Below, piece by piece: positions 17,493-26,474 of a DNA stretch of 64,000 nucleotides (position 1 is its first letter; the number at the start of each line of letters is the position of its first letter). A program made the position numbers and the translations under genes. The DNA comes from Alphaproteobacteria bacterium (GTDB taxonomy: Bacteria; Pseudomonadota; Alphaproteobacteria; CALKHQ01), in assembly GCA_041396705.1 (NCBI GenBank), contig JAWKYB010000007.1, positions 1-64,000 of the forward strand, read 5' to 3'. The notes beneath the pieces were generated by a model, which was not told where the DNA came from, made no database searches, and saw only the letters and a list, made by a program, of their open reading frames with translations.

Positions 17493-20051
17493 ATGAGCCG
17501 TTACAACTTCCAGGAATCCGAAGCGCGCTGGCAGGACGCCTGGCACGCGCATGACTGCTTCGCCGCCGGCGCCGACCGGTCGCGGCCGAAATGCTATGTG
17601 CTGGAGATGTTCCCCTATCCGTCGGGGCGCATCCACATGGGCCACGTCCGCAACTACACCATGGGCGACGTCGTCGCGCGCTACAAGCGGGCGCGCGGCT
17701 TCAACGTGCTGCACCCGATGGGCTGGGACGCCTTCGGCCTGCCGGCCGAGAACGCAGCGATGGAGCGCGGCATCCACCCGGCCGACTGGACCTACGACAA
17801 CATCCGCACCATGCGCGGCCAGCTCAAGCGCATGGGCCTGTCGCTGGACTGGTCGCGCGAGCTGGCCACCTGCCACCCGGGCTACTACGCCCAGCAGCAG
17901 AAGATGTTCAACCGCTTCCTGGCGCTCGGCCTGGTCCATCGCCAGCTGGCCTGGGTCAACTGGGACCCGGTCGACAACACCGTGCTGGCCAACGAGCAGG
18001 TGATCGACGGCCGCGGCTGGCGCTCTGGCGCGCTGATCGAGCGGCGCAAGCTGGAGCAGTGGTTCTTCAACATCACCGCCTATGCCGACGACCTGCTGCA
18101 GGCGCTGGACGGGCTCGACCGCTGGCCGAACAAGGTCCGGGTGATGCAGGAGAAGTGGATCGGCCGCTCGGTCGGCGCACACATGGAATTCGCGCTGGCC
18201 GGCCGCGACGACCGGCTGCGCGTGTTCACCACCCGGCCCGACACCATCTTCGGCGCCAGCTTCTGCGCGCTGGCGGCCGACCATCCGCTGGCCGTGGCGC
18301 TCGCCGCCAAGGATCCGGGGCTCGCGGCGTTCTTCGTGGAGTGCCGCCGCGGCGGCACCACCGAGGAGGAGATCGAGAAGGGCGAGAAGCGCGGCTACGA
18401 CACCGGGCTGCGCGCGCTGCACCCGTTCGATCCCGCGATCGCGCTGCCGGTCTACGTCGCCAACTTCGTGCTGATGGGCTACGGCACCGGCGCCATCTTC
18501 GGCTGCCCGGCCCACGACCAGCGCGACCTGGACTTCGCCCGCACCTACGGCCTGCCGGTGCGCCCGGTGGTGATCCCGGCCGACGCCGACCCGGCCGGCT
18601 TCGCCATCGACGCCGAGGCCTATACCGGCGACGGCCGGCTCGGCCACTCCGCCTTCCTCGACGGCATGGGCGTCGAGGAGGCCAAGGCCGAGGTGGTGCG
18701 CCGGCTGGAGGCGCAGGGCGCCGGCGAGGGCGCGATCACCTTCCGCCTGCGCGACTGGGGCATCTCGCGCCAGCGCTACTGGGGCTGCCCGATTCCGGTG
18801 ATCCACTGCGCCGGCTGCGGCGTGGTGCCGGTGCCCGACGACCAGCTGCCGGTGCGGCTGCCCGACGACGTCAGTTTCGACGTGCCCGGCAACCCGCTGG
18901 CCCGCCACCCGACATGGAAGCACGTCGCCTGCCCGTCCTGCGGCAAGCCGGCCGAGCGCGACACCGACACCATGGACACCTTCGTCGATTCGTCCTGGTA
19001 TTTCGCGCGCTACTGCACCCCGCGCGGCGACCAGCCGGTGGAGCGCGCCGACGTCGACTACTGGCTGCCGGTCGACCAGTATATCGGCGGCGTCGAGCAT
19101 GCCATCCTGCACCTGCTCTATTCGCGCTTCTTCACCCGCGCCATGCGCAAGGCCGACCTGGTCGGCATCGACGAGCCCTTCGCCGGGCTGTTCACCCAGG
19201 GCATGGTCTGTCATGAGACCTATCGCGACGCCAAGGGCTGGCTCTACCCGGAACAGGTCGACAAGCGGCCGGACGGCAGCGCGGTGCGGGTCGACACCGG
19301 CCAGCCGGTGACCGTCGGCCGTTCGGAATCGATGAGCAAGTCGAAGCGCAACGTGGTCGACCCGGAGGCGATCATCGACCGCTACGGCGCCGACACCGCC
19401 CGCTGGTTCGTGCTGTCCGACAGCCCGCCCGAGCGCGACATGGAGTGGACCGACGCCGGGGTCGAGGGCGCGTTCCGCTTCGTCAACCGGCTGTGGCGCC
19501 TGGTCGACGACTGGGCCGACCGGCGCCCCGCCGCCGGCACCGCGGCAACCGGCGCGGCGGCCGAGGCGATCCGCAAGGCGGTGCACAAGACCGTCGCCGG
19601 CGTCAGCGAGGACATCGACCAGTTCCGCTTCAACCGCGCCGTGGCCAAGCTCTACGAGCTGGTCAACGTGCTGCAGGCGGTGCCCGAGGACGCCGACGCC
19701 GGGGCCGGCGCCGCCATGCGCGAGGCGCTGGACGCGCTGGCCCTGCTCGCCGCGCCGATGATGCCGCACCTGGCCGAATCGGCGTGGGAGCGGCTGGGCA
19801 ACGCCGGTCTGGCCGCCCAGGCGGCCTGGCCGGAGGCCGATCCGGCGCTGCTGGTCGACGACACCGTGCGCATCGCGGTGCAGGTCAACGGCAAGCTGCG
19901 CGCCACCCTCGACCTGCCGCGCGACGCCGACCGCGCGGCGGCCGAGGCCGGCGCGCTGGCGATCGACGCGGTCCAGCGCACCATCGCCGACAAGCAGGTC
20001 CGCAAGGTGGTGGTGGTGCCGAACCGCATCGTCAACATCGTGGTCGCGTGA
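17493..20051 (+). CDS. leuS: leucyl-tRNA synthetase
   Basis: 852 residues, class I synthetase that charges tRNA-Leu. HIGH motif as HMGH in PYPSGRIHMGHVRNY (about 43-57), the CP1 editing domain with TTRPDTIFGASFCALAADHP, the zinc/connective insertions around GCPIPVIHCAGCG, and KMSKS as MSKSKRN (about 615). The C-terminal anticodon-binding helices end IADKQVRKVVVVPNRIVNIVVA. Length and motif order are normal. The stop overlaps the lptE start (GTGA), so the two are translationally coupled. Confidence 0.98.
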   Translation: MSRYNFQESEARWQDAWHAHDCFAAGADRSRPKCYVLEMFPYPSGRIHMGHVRNYTMGDVVARYKRARGFNVLHPMGWDAFGLPAENAAMERGIHPADWTYDNIRTMRGQLKRMGLSLDWSRELATCHPGYYAQQQKMFNRFLALGLVHRQLAWVNWDPVDNTVLANEQVIDGRGWRSGALIERRKLEQWFFNITAYADDLLQALDGLDRWPNKVRVMQEKWIGRSVGAHMEFALAGRDDRLRVFTTRPDTIFGASFCALAADHPLAVALAAKDPGLAAFFVECRRGGTTEEEIEKGEKRGYDTGLRALHPFDPAIALPVYVANFVLMGYGTGAIFGCPAHDQRDLDFARTYGLPVRPVVIPADADPAGFAIDAEAYTGDGRLGHSAFLDGMGVEEAKAEVVRRLEAQGAGEGAITFRLRDWGISRQRYWGCPIPVIHCAGCGVVPVPDDQLPVRLPDDVSFDVPGNPLARHPTWKHVACPSCGKPAERDTDTMDTFVDSSWYFARYCTPRGDQPVERADVDYWLPVDQYIGGVEHAILHLLYSRFFTRAMRKADLVGIDEPFAGLFTQGMVCHETYRDAKGWLYPEQVDKRPDGSAVRVDTGQPVTVGRSESMSKSKRNVVDPEAIIDRYGADTARWFVLSDSPPERDMEWTDAGVEGAFRFVNRLWRLVDDWADRRPAAGTAATGAAAEAIRKAVHKTVAGVSEDIDQFRFNRAVAKLYELVNVLQAVPEDADAGAGAAMREALDALALLAAPMMPHLAESAWERLGNAGLAAQAAWPEADPALLVDDTVRIAVQVNGKLRATLDLPRDADRAAAEAGALAIDAVQRTIADKQVRKVVVVPNRIVNIVVA

Positions 20052-20578
20052 GCGCGGTGCGTACAGCCGGCGGCCGCTGCCGCGCCGCCCTGGCGGCGGC
20101 GATGCTGTCGGCTGCGCTGCCGGCCGGCGGCTGCGGCTTCAAGCCGATCTACGGCGACCTGCCCGGCTCGGTCCCGACCGAGCAGCTGGCCGCCGTCGAG
20201 ATCGGCCTGATCGCCGACCGTTCCGGCCAGCTGTTGCGCAACCAGCTGCTGCACCGGATGCACCCGTTCGGCGCGGCGGCGGACACGCTCTACCTGCTCG
20301 ACGTCGACCTGAGCGAGAGCGCGATCGGCATCGCGGTGCAGCGCGACGAGACCGCGACCCGCACCAACCTGACCATCACCGCCGCGCTGGCGCTGACCGA
20401 CCTGACCACCGGCGAGATCGTGCTGGTCGACACCATCCGCTCCTATTCAAGCTACGACACCCTGACCGCCGAATATGCGACCCTGAGCGCGGAGCGCGAC
20501 GCGCGCGACCGCGCCCTGGTCGAGCTCGGCGACCGCATCGCGACGCGGGTCGGGCTGTTCCTGCAGCGGCCGGGCTGA
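20048..20578 (+). CDS. lptE: LPS-assembly lipoprotein LptE
   Basis: 176 residues. Short N-terminal signal with lipobox PAGGC followed by GFKPIYGDL, the LptE signature; the domain body has VEIGLIADRSGQLLRNQLLHRM and TRTNLTITAALALTDLTTGEIV...SYSSYDTLTAEYATLSAERDA, typical of alphaproteobacterial LptE. It forms the plug of LptD in the outer membrane and helps place lipopolysaccharide. GTG start overlaps leuS by four bases and holA follows seven bases after the stop, the usual operon order. Confidence 0.94.
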   Translation: MSAVRTAGGRCRAALAAAMLSAALPAGGCGFKPIYGDLPGSVPTEQLAAVEIGLIADRSGQLLRNQLLHRMHPFGAAADTLYLLDVDLSESAIGIAVQRDETATRTNLTITAALALTDLTTGEIVLVDTIRSYSSYDTLTAEYATLSAERDARDRALVELGDRIATRVGLFLQRPG

Positions 20579-20584
20579 GCCGCG

Positions 20585-21613
20585 ATGGCCAAGCTGGCCG
20601 GGGCGGCGATCGAGCGCGAGCTGCGCGCCGAACGGCCCGGCTTCCTCGCCTATCTGGTCTACGGCCCCGACAGCGGGCTGGTGCAGGAGCGCGCCGACGG
20701 CCTGGTCCGCCGGGTCGTCGCCGACATCGGCGACCCGTTCAACGTCGCCATGCTGGGCGAGCGCGACATCGTCGACGACCCCGCCCGGCTGTCCGACGAG
20801 CTCGCCGCCCGCTCGCTGATCGGCGGCCGCCGTGCCGTGCGGGTGCGCGAGGCCGGCGACAGACTGGCCGCCGCGCTGGCCGACCGGCTGCCCGGCGACC
20901 CGGAGGACGCGCTGCTGGTGGTCGAGGCCGGCGAGCTGCCCGGCCGCTCGTCGCTGCGCAAGCTGTTCGAGACGGCCGACGCCGCTGCGGCGATCGCCTG
21001 CTATGCCGACGAGGGCGCGGCGCTGACCCGGGTGATCGCGGCCAGCCTGGCAGAGGCCGGCCTGAAGCCGACCGCCGACGCGCTGTCGATGCTGTCGGCG
21101 ATGCTCGGCGCCGACCGCCGCGCCACCCGCAGCGAGCTGGCCAAGCTGGCCGCCTATGCCGGGCCCGGCGCCACCGCGGTGGATGCCGACGACGTGCTGG
21201 CGGTGGTCTCCGACGACAGCGGCCAGGCGATGGACGCGATCGCCTTCGCGGCCCTGTCCGGCCGCGCCGGCGAGGCGGCCCGGCTCTATCGCCGTTCGCT
21301 GGCCGAGGGCACCAGCGTGGTGGCGATCCTGCGCAGCCTGGCCCGGGTCGCCCAGCGCGCGCTGGTCGCGGCCGAGCTGGTCGCCGGCGGTACGCCGCCC
21401 GCCGCGGCGATGAAGGTGCTGCGCCCGCCGGTGTTCTTCAGGGACGAGGCCGCGTTCCAGGCGATCCTGCGCCGCCACGGCACCGCCAGCCTGCGCCAGC
21501 TGCTGCGCCACCTGCTGGCCGCCGAGGTGCGGGTCAAGTCGACCGGCTACCCCGAGGAGGCGATCGGCGGCCAGACCGTGCTCAGCGTCGCCAGCCGCGG
21601 CGGCCGCGGCTGA
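20585..21613 (+). CDS. holA: DNA polymerase III delta subunit
   Basis: 342 residues of the clamp-loader delta subunit, which opens the beta clamp. Segments seen: FLVYGPDSGLVQERADGL (N-terminal AAA+-like domain, no Walker A needed), DPFNVAMLGERDI, SLIGGRRAVRVREAGD, ALLVVEAGELPGRSSLRKLFE, IACYADEGAALTRVIAASLAEAGL and the C-terminal collar (about 210-340). Last gene of the DUF3576-leuS-lptE-holA operon. In relatives parB follows immediately; here three extra genes intervene. Confidence 0.96.
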   Translation: MAKLAGAAIERELRAERPGFLAYLVYGPDSGLVQERADGLVRRVVADIGDPFNVAMLGERDIVDDPARLSDELAARSLIGGRRAVRVREAGDRLAAALADRLPGDPEDALLVVEAGELPGRSSLRKLFETADAAAAIACYADEGAALTRVIAASLAEAGLKPTADALSMLSAMLGADRRATRSELAKLAAYAGPGATAVDADDVLAVVSDDSGQAMDAIAFAALSGRAGEAARLYRRSLAEGTSVVAILRSLARVAQRALVAAELVAGGTPPAAAMKVLRPPVFFRDEAAFQAILRRHGTASLRQLLRHLLAAEVRVKSTGYPEEAIGGQTVLSVASRGGRG

Positions 21614-21636
21614 CCTGCCGGGCGCGGCGTTGCCGC

Positions 21637-22383
21637 CTACTTCTTGTGCATGGCCAGATTGGTTTCCAACTGGATGATGAACTTGAAGCTATCGAATGCC
21701 CCGGAAACGTAGGGAGGTTTTTCGATGCCGATCAGATAGTATTGCGAGTATCTGATCGAGTATTCGCATTCGGTCATGTGTTCCTTGAACAGCTTGTGGA
21801 CATTCTCGTGTTCACTGCCGACGTTGACCACGCACTGAAATACACCCTCGTTGACGTCGAACAGCCGCCAGCCCGCCTTGCCCATGCTGTGGATGGCGAG
21901 CGCATGGCCCGGCCCGTCGCCGTGCATGACCAGAAGGAAGCAGTAGCCGGGGTATTTCAGGGTATGGTCGATGATCTTGTCCACCGCGGGCTTTTCGATA
22001 ATGATATACAGGCCCCGATTGATCTTGAGGCCGTACCAGCTGAGCACATGCTCGACGCGGTCGATGTATTTCATATTGCTGTCGTTCGACTCCAGGTAGT
22101 TCTGGCATTTGGTCATCTCATGGAACGGGATGTCGACCCATAGCGTTTCCGGGTGGTGGTAGAACTCGGCGCCGTGATAGCGATAGCAGATCCAGTGTAT
22201 GGCCGCGCCGGTGCAGAAACCGTTGGTGGAATTGCCCCACAGGCCTTTGTTCAACTCGACCAGTTGGTTGCTGGCGAACGGCAGGTGCTTGACCATCAGG
22301 ATCGGGGTCTTGGCCTGGTTGATGAAACAGACCGCATAGCCCTTTTTCTTCGCCCACTTCTGAAACTCCGACAGACCGCACAT
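21637..22383 (-). CDS. YopT-type (peptidase C58-like) cysteine protease homologue, low-GC
   Basis: 248 residues. A papain-like triad is readable in the order and spacing of YopT/AvrPphB: Cys57 in NGFCTGAAIHWI, His160 in GDGPGHALAIHS and Asp176 in WRLFDVNEGVF (His-Asp distance 16, as in YopT). No signal peptide, membrane segment or secretion motif is obvious. Codon use and base composition (roughly half G+C) stand out from the ~70% neighbours, suggesting transfer. The ATG at 22383 follows GGGAGG, which decides it over longer frames. It sits alone and convergent with holA. Whether it is an exported effector or an internal protease is unknown; family assignment rests on the triad pattern. Confidence 0.75.
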   Translation of the reverse strand: MCGLSEFQKWAKKKGYAVCFINQAKTPILMVKHLPFASNQLVELNKGLWGNSTNGFCTGAAIHWICYRYHGAEFYHHPETLWVDIPFHEMTKCQNYLESNDSNMKYIDRVEHVLSWYGLKINRGLYIIIEKPAVDKIIDHTLKYPGYCFLLVMHGDGPGHALAIHSMGKAGWRLFDVNEGVFQCVVNVGSEHENVHKLFKEHMTECEYSIRYSQYYLIGIEKPPYVSGAFDSFKFIIQLETNLAMHKK

Positions 22384-22634
22384 CGCAGCGCCTCCCTGGG
22401 GGACGGCTGCGGTTTGCAGCGCGCCGTGCCCCGAATTGCGTATGGCCTCCCGCAGACCGTGGCGCGGCCATGCACACCATGGCGTGCTAAGCCGCCGCAC
22501 CACTCGTGCCATGGTAGCACGCCGACGGCGCTGGGGAGCGATCGTTTCGCGACGTTGCATCCGTGCGGCTTGGAACCAGGTTGCCCGCGCGCTAGCTTGA
22601 TGAGGGATCAGGCCACCGGGGACGGCGAACGGAG

Positions 22635-23345
22635 ATGGACGACGCAGTACGGCCCGCCGAGGCGAGCATTCTGCCGGTGTCGGCGCGGATCCGCGCCCGG
22701 CTGAAGGCGGCGAACCGGCCGTTCTTCGCCAACGACAACATCGCCGACCTGCTGGAGCCGGGCGAGCTGGACGCGCTGCTCGACGAGGTGACCGAGAAGA
22801 TGGGCGCCGTGCTCGAGAGCCTGGTCATCGACACCGCAGCCGACCACAACACCCACGACACCGCCCGCCGGGTCGCCAAGATGTACCTGAACGAGGTGTT
22901 TCGCGGCCGCTATGTGCCGGCGCCGTCGGTGACCGAGTTCCCCAACGCCGCCAATCTCAGCGAGCTGATGATCGTCGGCCCGATCACGGTGCGCAGCGCC
23001 TGCAGCCACCACCTGTGCCCGATCATGGGCATGCTCTGGCTCGGCGTGCTGCCGAACCAGCATTCCAACCTGATCGGCCTGTCGAAATTCGCCCGCCTGG
23101 CCGACTGGATCATGGCGCGGCCGCAGATCCAGGAGGAGGCGATCACCCAGCTCGCCGACCTGCTGATGGACACGGTGCGCCCGGATGGCCTGGCGGTGGT
23201 GATGGAGGCCGACCATTTCTGCATGCACTGGCGCGGGGTGAAGGACACCGGCTCGAAGATGGTCAACAGCGTGATGCGCGGCGCCTTCCTGAAGGACCCG
23301 GCGCTGCGCCGCGAGTTCCTGTCGCTGATCAACCTGAAGAACTGA
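22635..23345 (+). CDS. folE: GTP cyclohydrolase I
   Basis: 236 residues of the tunnelling-fold enzyme that turns GTP into dihydroneopterin triphosphate, first step of folate and pterin synthesis. Zinc and active-site residues are in TVRSACSHHLCPIMG (about 115-129) and DHFCMHWRGV (about 193-202); IGLSKFARLADW and GSKMVNSVMRGAF follow. The variants CMHWRGVKDTGSKM and the insert around NLSELMIVGP place it in a divergent subgroup rather than with E. coli FolE. It is followed after 20 bases by a BLUF photoreceptor gene, most likely in one operon. Confidence 0.92.
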   Translation: MDDAVRPAEASILPVSARIRARLKAANRPFFANDNIADLLEPGELDALLDEVTEKMGAVLESLVIDTAADHNTHDTARRVAKMYLNEVFRGRYVPAPSVTEFPNAANLSELMIVGPITVRSACSHHLCPIMGMLWLGVLPNQHSNLIGLSKFARLADWIMARPQIQEEAITQLADLLMDTVRPDGLAVVMEADHFCMHWRGVKDTGSKMVNSVMRGAFLKDPALRREFLSLINLKN

Positions 23346-23365
23346 GGAAGGGAAGCGCGGCCGCC

Positions 23366-23791
23366 ATGCTCGTCCACTGCCTCTATGCCAGCCGGCCGAC
23401 CCGCGGCGTCGCCGCCGGCGTCGTCGATTCGATCCTGCAACAATCCATGCGCAACAACCCGGCGCGCGGCATCACCGGCATGCTCGGCTATACCGACGAC
23501 GTCTTCGTGCAGCTGCTGGAGGGCGGGCGCGACGCGGTCTGCGACCTGTTCGCCGCGATCGTGCGCGACGAGCGGCACGCGGACGTGCGCCTGCTGGTCT
23601 ACGAGGAGATCGCCGAGCGCCGCTTCGCCAACTGGACCATGGGCCAGGTCAATGTCGGCCGCATCAACCCGGCCGTGCTGCTGCGCTTTTCCGACCGCGC
23701 CACGCTCGACCCCTTCACCTGCTCCGGCCGTACCACCATGGCCCTGCTCGACGAGCTGATCGCCTCCGGTGCCGTCGTCTGCCGCAGCTGA
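23366..23791 (+). CDS. stand-alone BLUF blue-light photoreceptor
   Basis: 141 residues made almost entirely of a BLUF domain, which binds FAD non-covalently and signals blue light through a hydrogen-bond switch. All key residues are in place: Tyr7 in LYASR, Asn31 in NNPARGITGML, Gln49 in FVQLLEG and Trp90/Met92 in NWTMG. After about residue 100 a short helical tail (SDRATLDPF...ALLDELIASGAV) replaces an effector domain, as in short BLUF proteins that act through partner proteins. It lies 20 bases behind folE, making the cyclohydrolase a candidate partner. Confidence 0.9.
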   Translation: MLVHCLYASRPTRGVAAGVVDSILQQSMRNNPARGITGMLGYTDDVFVQLLEGGRDAVCDLFAAIVRDERHADVRLLVYEEIAERRFANWTMGQVNVGRINPAVLLRFSDRATLDPFTCSGRTTMALLDELIASGAVVCRS

Positions 23792-24119
23792 CCGCCCCCG
23801 CAGCCCCATACTCCCGTAGCCCGGATGAAGCGCAGCGCAATCCGGGTCGCGTGTGGCAGAACGCCGAACCAAGACCGCGGCGTAATCGCCGGCACCCGCG
23901 AATGCCCGCTCGTGCCGTCATTGCGAGCCGCCGCAGGCGGCGCGGCAATCCAGGGCACATGCCCAAGGCGCCCAGACGGTGCGTCCTTCGAGACGGCGCG
24001 CGCTGCGCGCCGCCTCAGGATGAGGAATGGCGGTGCCCCGGCCCCGGTTCGCCCCGTAGCCCGGATGCAGCGTAGCGAAATCCGGGGCGACGGCCGGCCG
24101 CGCGCCCGGCCCGGCGCGG
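23792..24119. repeat. intergenic cluster of dispersed palindromes (A, C, B, A)
   Basis: Between the convergent BLUF and parB genes: family A at 23817-23846 (TAGCCCGGATGAAGCGCAGC...), family C at 23917-23955 (GTCATTGCGAGCCGCCGCAG...), family B at 23980-24025 (GTCCTTCGAGACGGCGCGCG...CTCAGGATGAGG) and a second A at 24057-24087. No gene is seen in these 328 bases. Such repeats at convergent gene ends may limit read-through, but that is inference. Confidence 0.88.
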
Positions 24120-24995
24120 CTATTTCCGGGCGGTCAGGCGGTTGATCACCATGTCGAGCTGGTCGAGGTTGCGGTACTCGACGGCGAGGTGGCCGTGGGT
24201 GGTGCCGATGATCGAGACCTTGAGGCCGAGCACGTCGGAGATCTGCCGTTCCAGCGCGACGATGTTGGGATCGCGCGCCGCCGGTGCGGCGGGGGCAGCG
24301 GCGGCCGGCTTCGGCTTGCGCGCCGCCAGCTTCTCGATGTCGCGCACGGTCAGGCCCCGGGCCACCGCCTGCTCGGCCATCGCCACCGGGTCCGCCGCGC
24401 CCAGCAGCGCACGGGCGTGGCCGGCCGAGAGCCGGCCGTCGTCGACCAGCTTCTTTACCGGCTCGGGCAGGCCGAGCAGCCGCAGGGTGTTGGCGATGTG
24501 GCTGCGGCTGCGGCCCAGCGCCTTGGCCAGCGCCTCCTGGGTATAGGCGAATTCCTCGATCAGCCGGCGATAGCCGTCGGCCTCCTCCAGCGGCGACAGG
24601 TCCTGGCGCTGGATGTTCTCGACCAGCGCCACCTCGAGCGTGTCGTGGTCGTCCATGTCGCGGACCACCACCGGCACCTCGTGCAGCCGGGCGAGCTGGG
24701 CCGCGCGCCAGCGCCGCTCGCCGGCGACGATCTCGTAGCGTTGCGGGTCGTCGCGGTGGCGGCGCACCAGGATCGGCTGCAGCAGGCCGTGGCGGGCGAT
24801 CGATTCCGCCAGCTGGGCAAGCGTTTCGTCATCGAAACGACGCCGGGGCTGGTAGGGACCGGGCGTCAGGCTTTCGATCGGCACCGCCTTGCTGGCGCGC
24901 ACCGCGTCCAGCCGCGCCGCGTCGCTGGCATAGTCGTCGCCGAACAGCGCGTCGAGCCCGCGTCCGAGGCCGCGGCGCGGAAGCTCGTCGGCCAT
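24120..24995 (-). CDS. parB: chromosome-partitioning CTPase/DNA clamp ParB
   Basis: 291 residues. N-terminal ParB/Srx nuclease-like fold with the CTP-binding motifs PYQPRRRFDDETLAQLAESI and ERRWRAAQLA, the central helix-turn-helix (TQEALAKALGRSRSHIANTLRLL) that reads parS, and the C-terminal dimerisation helix (DPNIVALERQISDVLGLKV...RNLDQLDMVINRL). It loads on the parS sites at 26379 and 28411 and spreads as a clamp to organise the origin. Two bases separate it from the parA stop. The ATG at 24995 begins the usual MADELPRRGLGRGLDAL. Confidence 0.98.
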   Translation of the reverse strand: MADELPRRGLGRGLDALFGDDYASDAARLDAVRASKAVPIESLTPGPYQPRRRFDDETLAQLAESIARHGLLQPILVRRHRDDPQRYEIVAGERRWRAAQLARLHEVPVVVRDMDDHDTLEVALVENIQRQDLSPLEEADGYRRLIEEFAYTQEALAKALGRSRSHIANTLRLLGLPEPVKKLVDDGRLSAGHARALLGAADPVAMAEQAVARGLTVRDIEKLAARKPKPAAAAPAAPAARDPNIVALERQISDVLGLKVSIIGTTHGHLAVEYRNLDQLDMVINRLTARK

Positions 24996-24997
24996 CG

Positions 24998-25837
24998 TCA
25001 CGCCCCCTTTCTCCTCCGGCGCAGCAGCTCGGCGGCCACCCGCACATAGGCCTGCGCGCCCGGGCAGCGCCAATCATAGATCAGGACGGGCTTGCCGTGC
25101 GAGGGCGCCTCGGACACGCGCACGTTGCGCGGCACGATGGTGCCGAACACCAGCGGGCCGAAATGGCTGCGCACGTCGGCCGCCACCATGTCCGACAGCC
25201 GGTTGCGGCGGTCGTGCATGGTCAGGATCACGCCGCCGACGGTCAGCCCCGGGTTGAAGCTGCGCTTGACCCGCTCGATGTTGCGGACCAGGTGGCTCAG
25301 GCCCTCCAGCGCGAAGAACTCGCACTGCAGCGGCACGATCACCGAGTCCGCCGCGGTCAGCGCGTTCAGCGTCAGCAGGCCCAGCGAGGGCGGGCAGTCG
25401 AACAGGATCACGTCGAAGCGGTCGGCGACTGCGGCCAGCGCGTCGCGCAGCCGGGTGGCGCGGCGCGGCGCGTCGACCAGCTCCAGCTCGGCGCCGAGCA
25501 GGTCCGGCGTCGCCGGCGCCACCCACAGCCCCGGCACCTGCGACGGCTGGATCACCGACTCCATCGGGCTGCCGTCGACCAGCACGTGATAGATGTGCCG
25601 CTCGCGCGACTTGGCGCCGAGGCCGAGCCCGGTGCTGGCATTGCCCTGCGGGTCCATGTCGACGATCAGCACCTTGCAGTCGGCTGCCGCCAGCGCGGTG
25701 CCCAGGTTGATCGCCGTGGTCGTCTTGCCGACGCCGCCCTTCTGGTTGGCGATCGCGATCACCTTGCCGAGCGGCGGCGCAGCGGTCGGGACGGTCGGGG
25801 TCGGGACGGGAGCGGCCTGCTCAGCGACGTTCAACAT
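24998..25837 (-). CDS. parA: chromosome-partitioning ATPase ParA
   Basis: 279 residues, deviant Walker ParA/Soj ATPase that moves ParB-parS complexes along the nucleoid. KGGVGKTTTAINL (about 34-46) is the Walker A, VDMDPQGNASTGLG the A', and DCPPSLGLLTLNAL the Walker B. The N-terminal ~25 residues are a Pro/Thr-rich extension. Its start overlaps the end of rsmG by 17 bases and parB follows two bases after the stop, the standard rsmG-parA-parB operon. Confidence 0.98.
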   Translation of the reverse strand: MLNVAEQAAPVPTPTVPTAAPPLGKVIAIANQKGGVGKTTTAINLGTALAAADCKVLIVDMDPQGNASTGLGLGAKSRERHIYHVLVDGSPMESVIQPSQVPGLWVAPATPDLLGAELELVDAPRRATRLRDALAAVADRFDVILFDCPPSLGLLTLNALTAADSVIVPLQCEFFALEGLSHLVRNIERVKRSFNPGLTVGGVILTMHDRRNRLSDMVAADVRSHFGPLVFGTIVPRNVRVSEAPSHGKPVLIYDWRCPGAQAYVRVAAELLRRRRKGA

Positions 25838-26456
25838 GGCGGATCCTCAGCACAAGCCCGCGCCGGTCACTGATGCTCGGCGTCTGGGTGGCGTCGAATC
25901 TCCAATGTTTTGTGGCTGCCGTCAACTCGGACGCAATATCTTGCGATTTGAGGAATAGGCATTGTGACTTTTCGGCCAAGAACGGCGCCGCAAGCGCCAG
26001 CAGCTCCGGCAGCGGCGCCAGCGCCCGGGCGGTGACCACGTCCGCCACCAGCCCGCGCACCGCGTCGATTCGACTCGCATGGACCACCGCGTCGAGTCGC
26101 AGCGATCGCACCATCTCGCCCAGAAAGATCGCCTTGCGGCGGTCGGCCTCGATCATGTGCACCCGCGCCGGGTGCAGGCAGGCGATGACGCCGCCCGGCA
26201 GGCCGGCGCCGCTGCCCAGATCGACGATCGTGGCGGTGTCGGGCGGCAGCAGCGGCACCAGCTGCGCCGAATCGAGCACATGGCGGCGCCAGACCTCGCG
26301 CAGCGAGCGCGCGCTGACCAGATTGATGCTGCGATTCCACTTTTCCAGCGCCGCGACATAGGCGCCGAGGCGGGCCGATGTTTCACGTGAAACATTCAGC
26401 AGCGCAAACGCCGCGTCCAGCTCGGCCGGCCACGGGGCCGCAACGCCGCCGGCCAC
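25821..26456 (-). CDS. rsmG: 16S rRNA (guanine-N7) methyltransferase RsmG
   Basis: 211 residues of the SAM-dependent enzyme that makes m7G527 in 16S rRNA. The SAM site is VDLGSGAGLPGGVIA (about 78-92); NVSRETSARLGAYVAALEKWNRSINLVS is the conserved N-terminal helix. The codons for FNVSRETS overlap a perfect parS site, so part of this protein sequence is constrained by DNA function. It starts 18 bases after mnmG on the same strand. Confidence 0.96.
   Translation of the reverse strand: MAGGVAAPWPAELDAAFALLNVSRETSARLGAYVAALEKWNRSINLVSARSLREVWRRHVLDSAQLVPLLPPDTATIVDLGSGAGLPGGVIACLHPARVHMIEADRRKAIFLGEMVRSLRLDAVVHASRIDAVRGLVADVVTARALAPLPELLALAAPFLAEKSQCLFLKSQDIASELTAATKHWRFDATQTPSISDRRGLVLRIRHVERR
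26379..26394. promoter_or_regulatory. parS centromere site 1 (inside rsmG)
   Basis: TGTTTCACGTGAAACA, a full 16/16 match to the consensus ParB-binding palindrome. It lies in the first part of rsmG, 0.5 kb from parA. Established knowledge: parS sites cluster near the chromosomal origin and nucleate ParB. Confidence 0.97.
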
Positions 26457-26474
26457 CGTCGTTACCCGCCGATT

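Noticed and set aside
17061..19769. 900-residue minus-strand frame opposite leuS
   Set aside because: Shadow frame; leuS is complete with HIGH and KMSKS motifs.
22481..22523. GGCGTGCTA/TAGCACGCC inverted repeat upstream of folE
   Set aside because: A nine-base pair with a long spacer could be an operator, but a single copy with no known motif is too weak to annotate.
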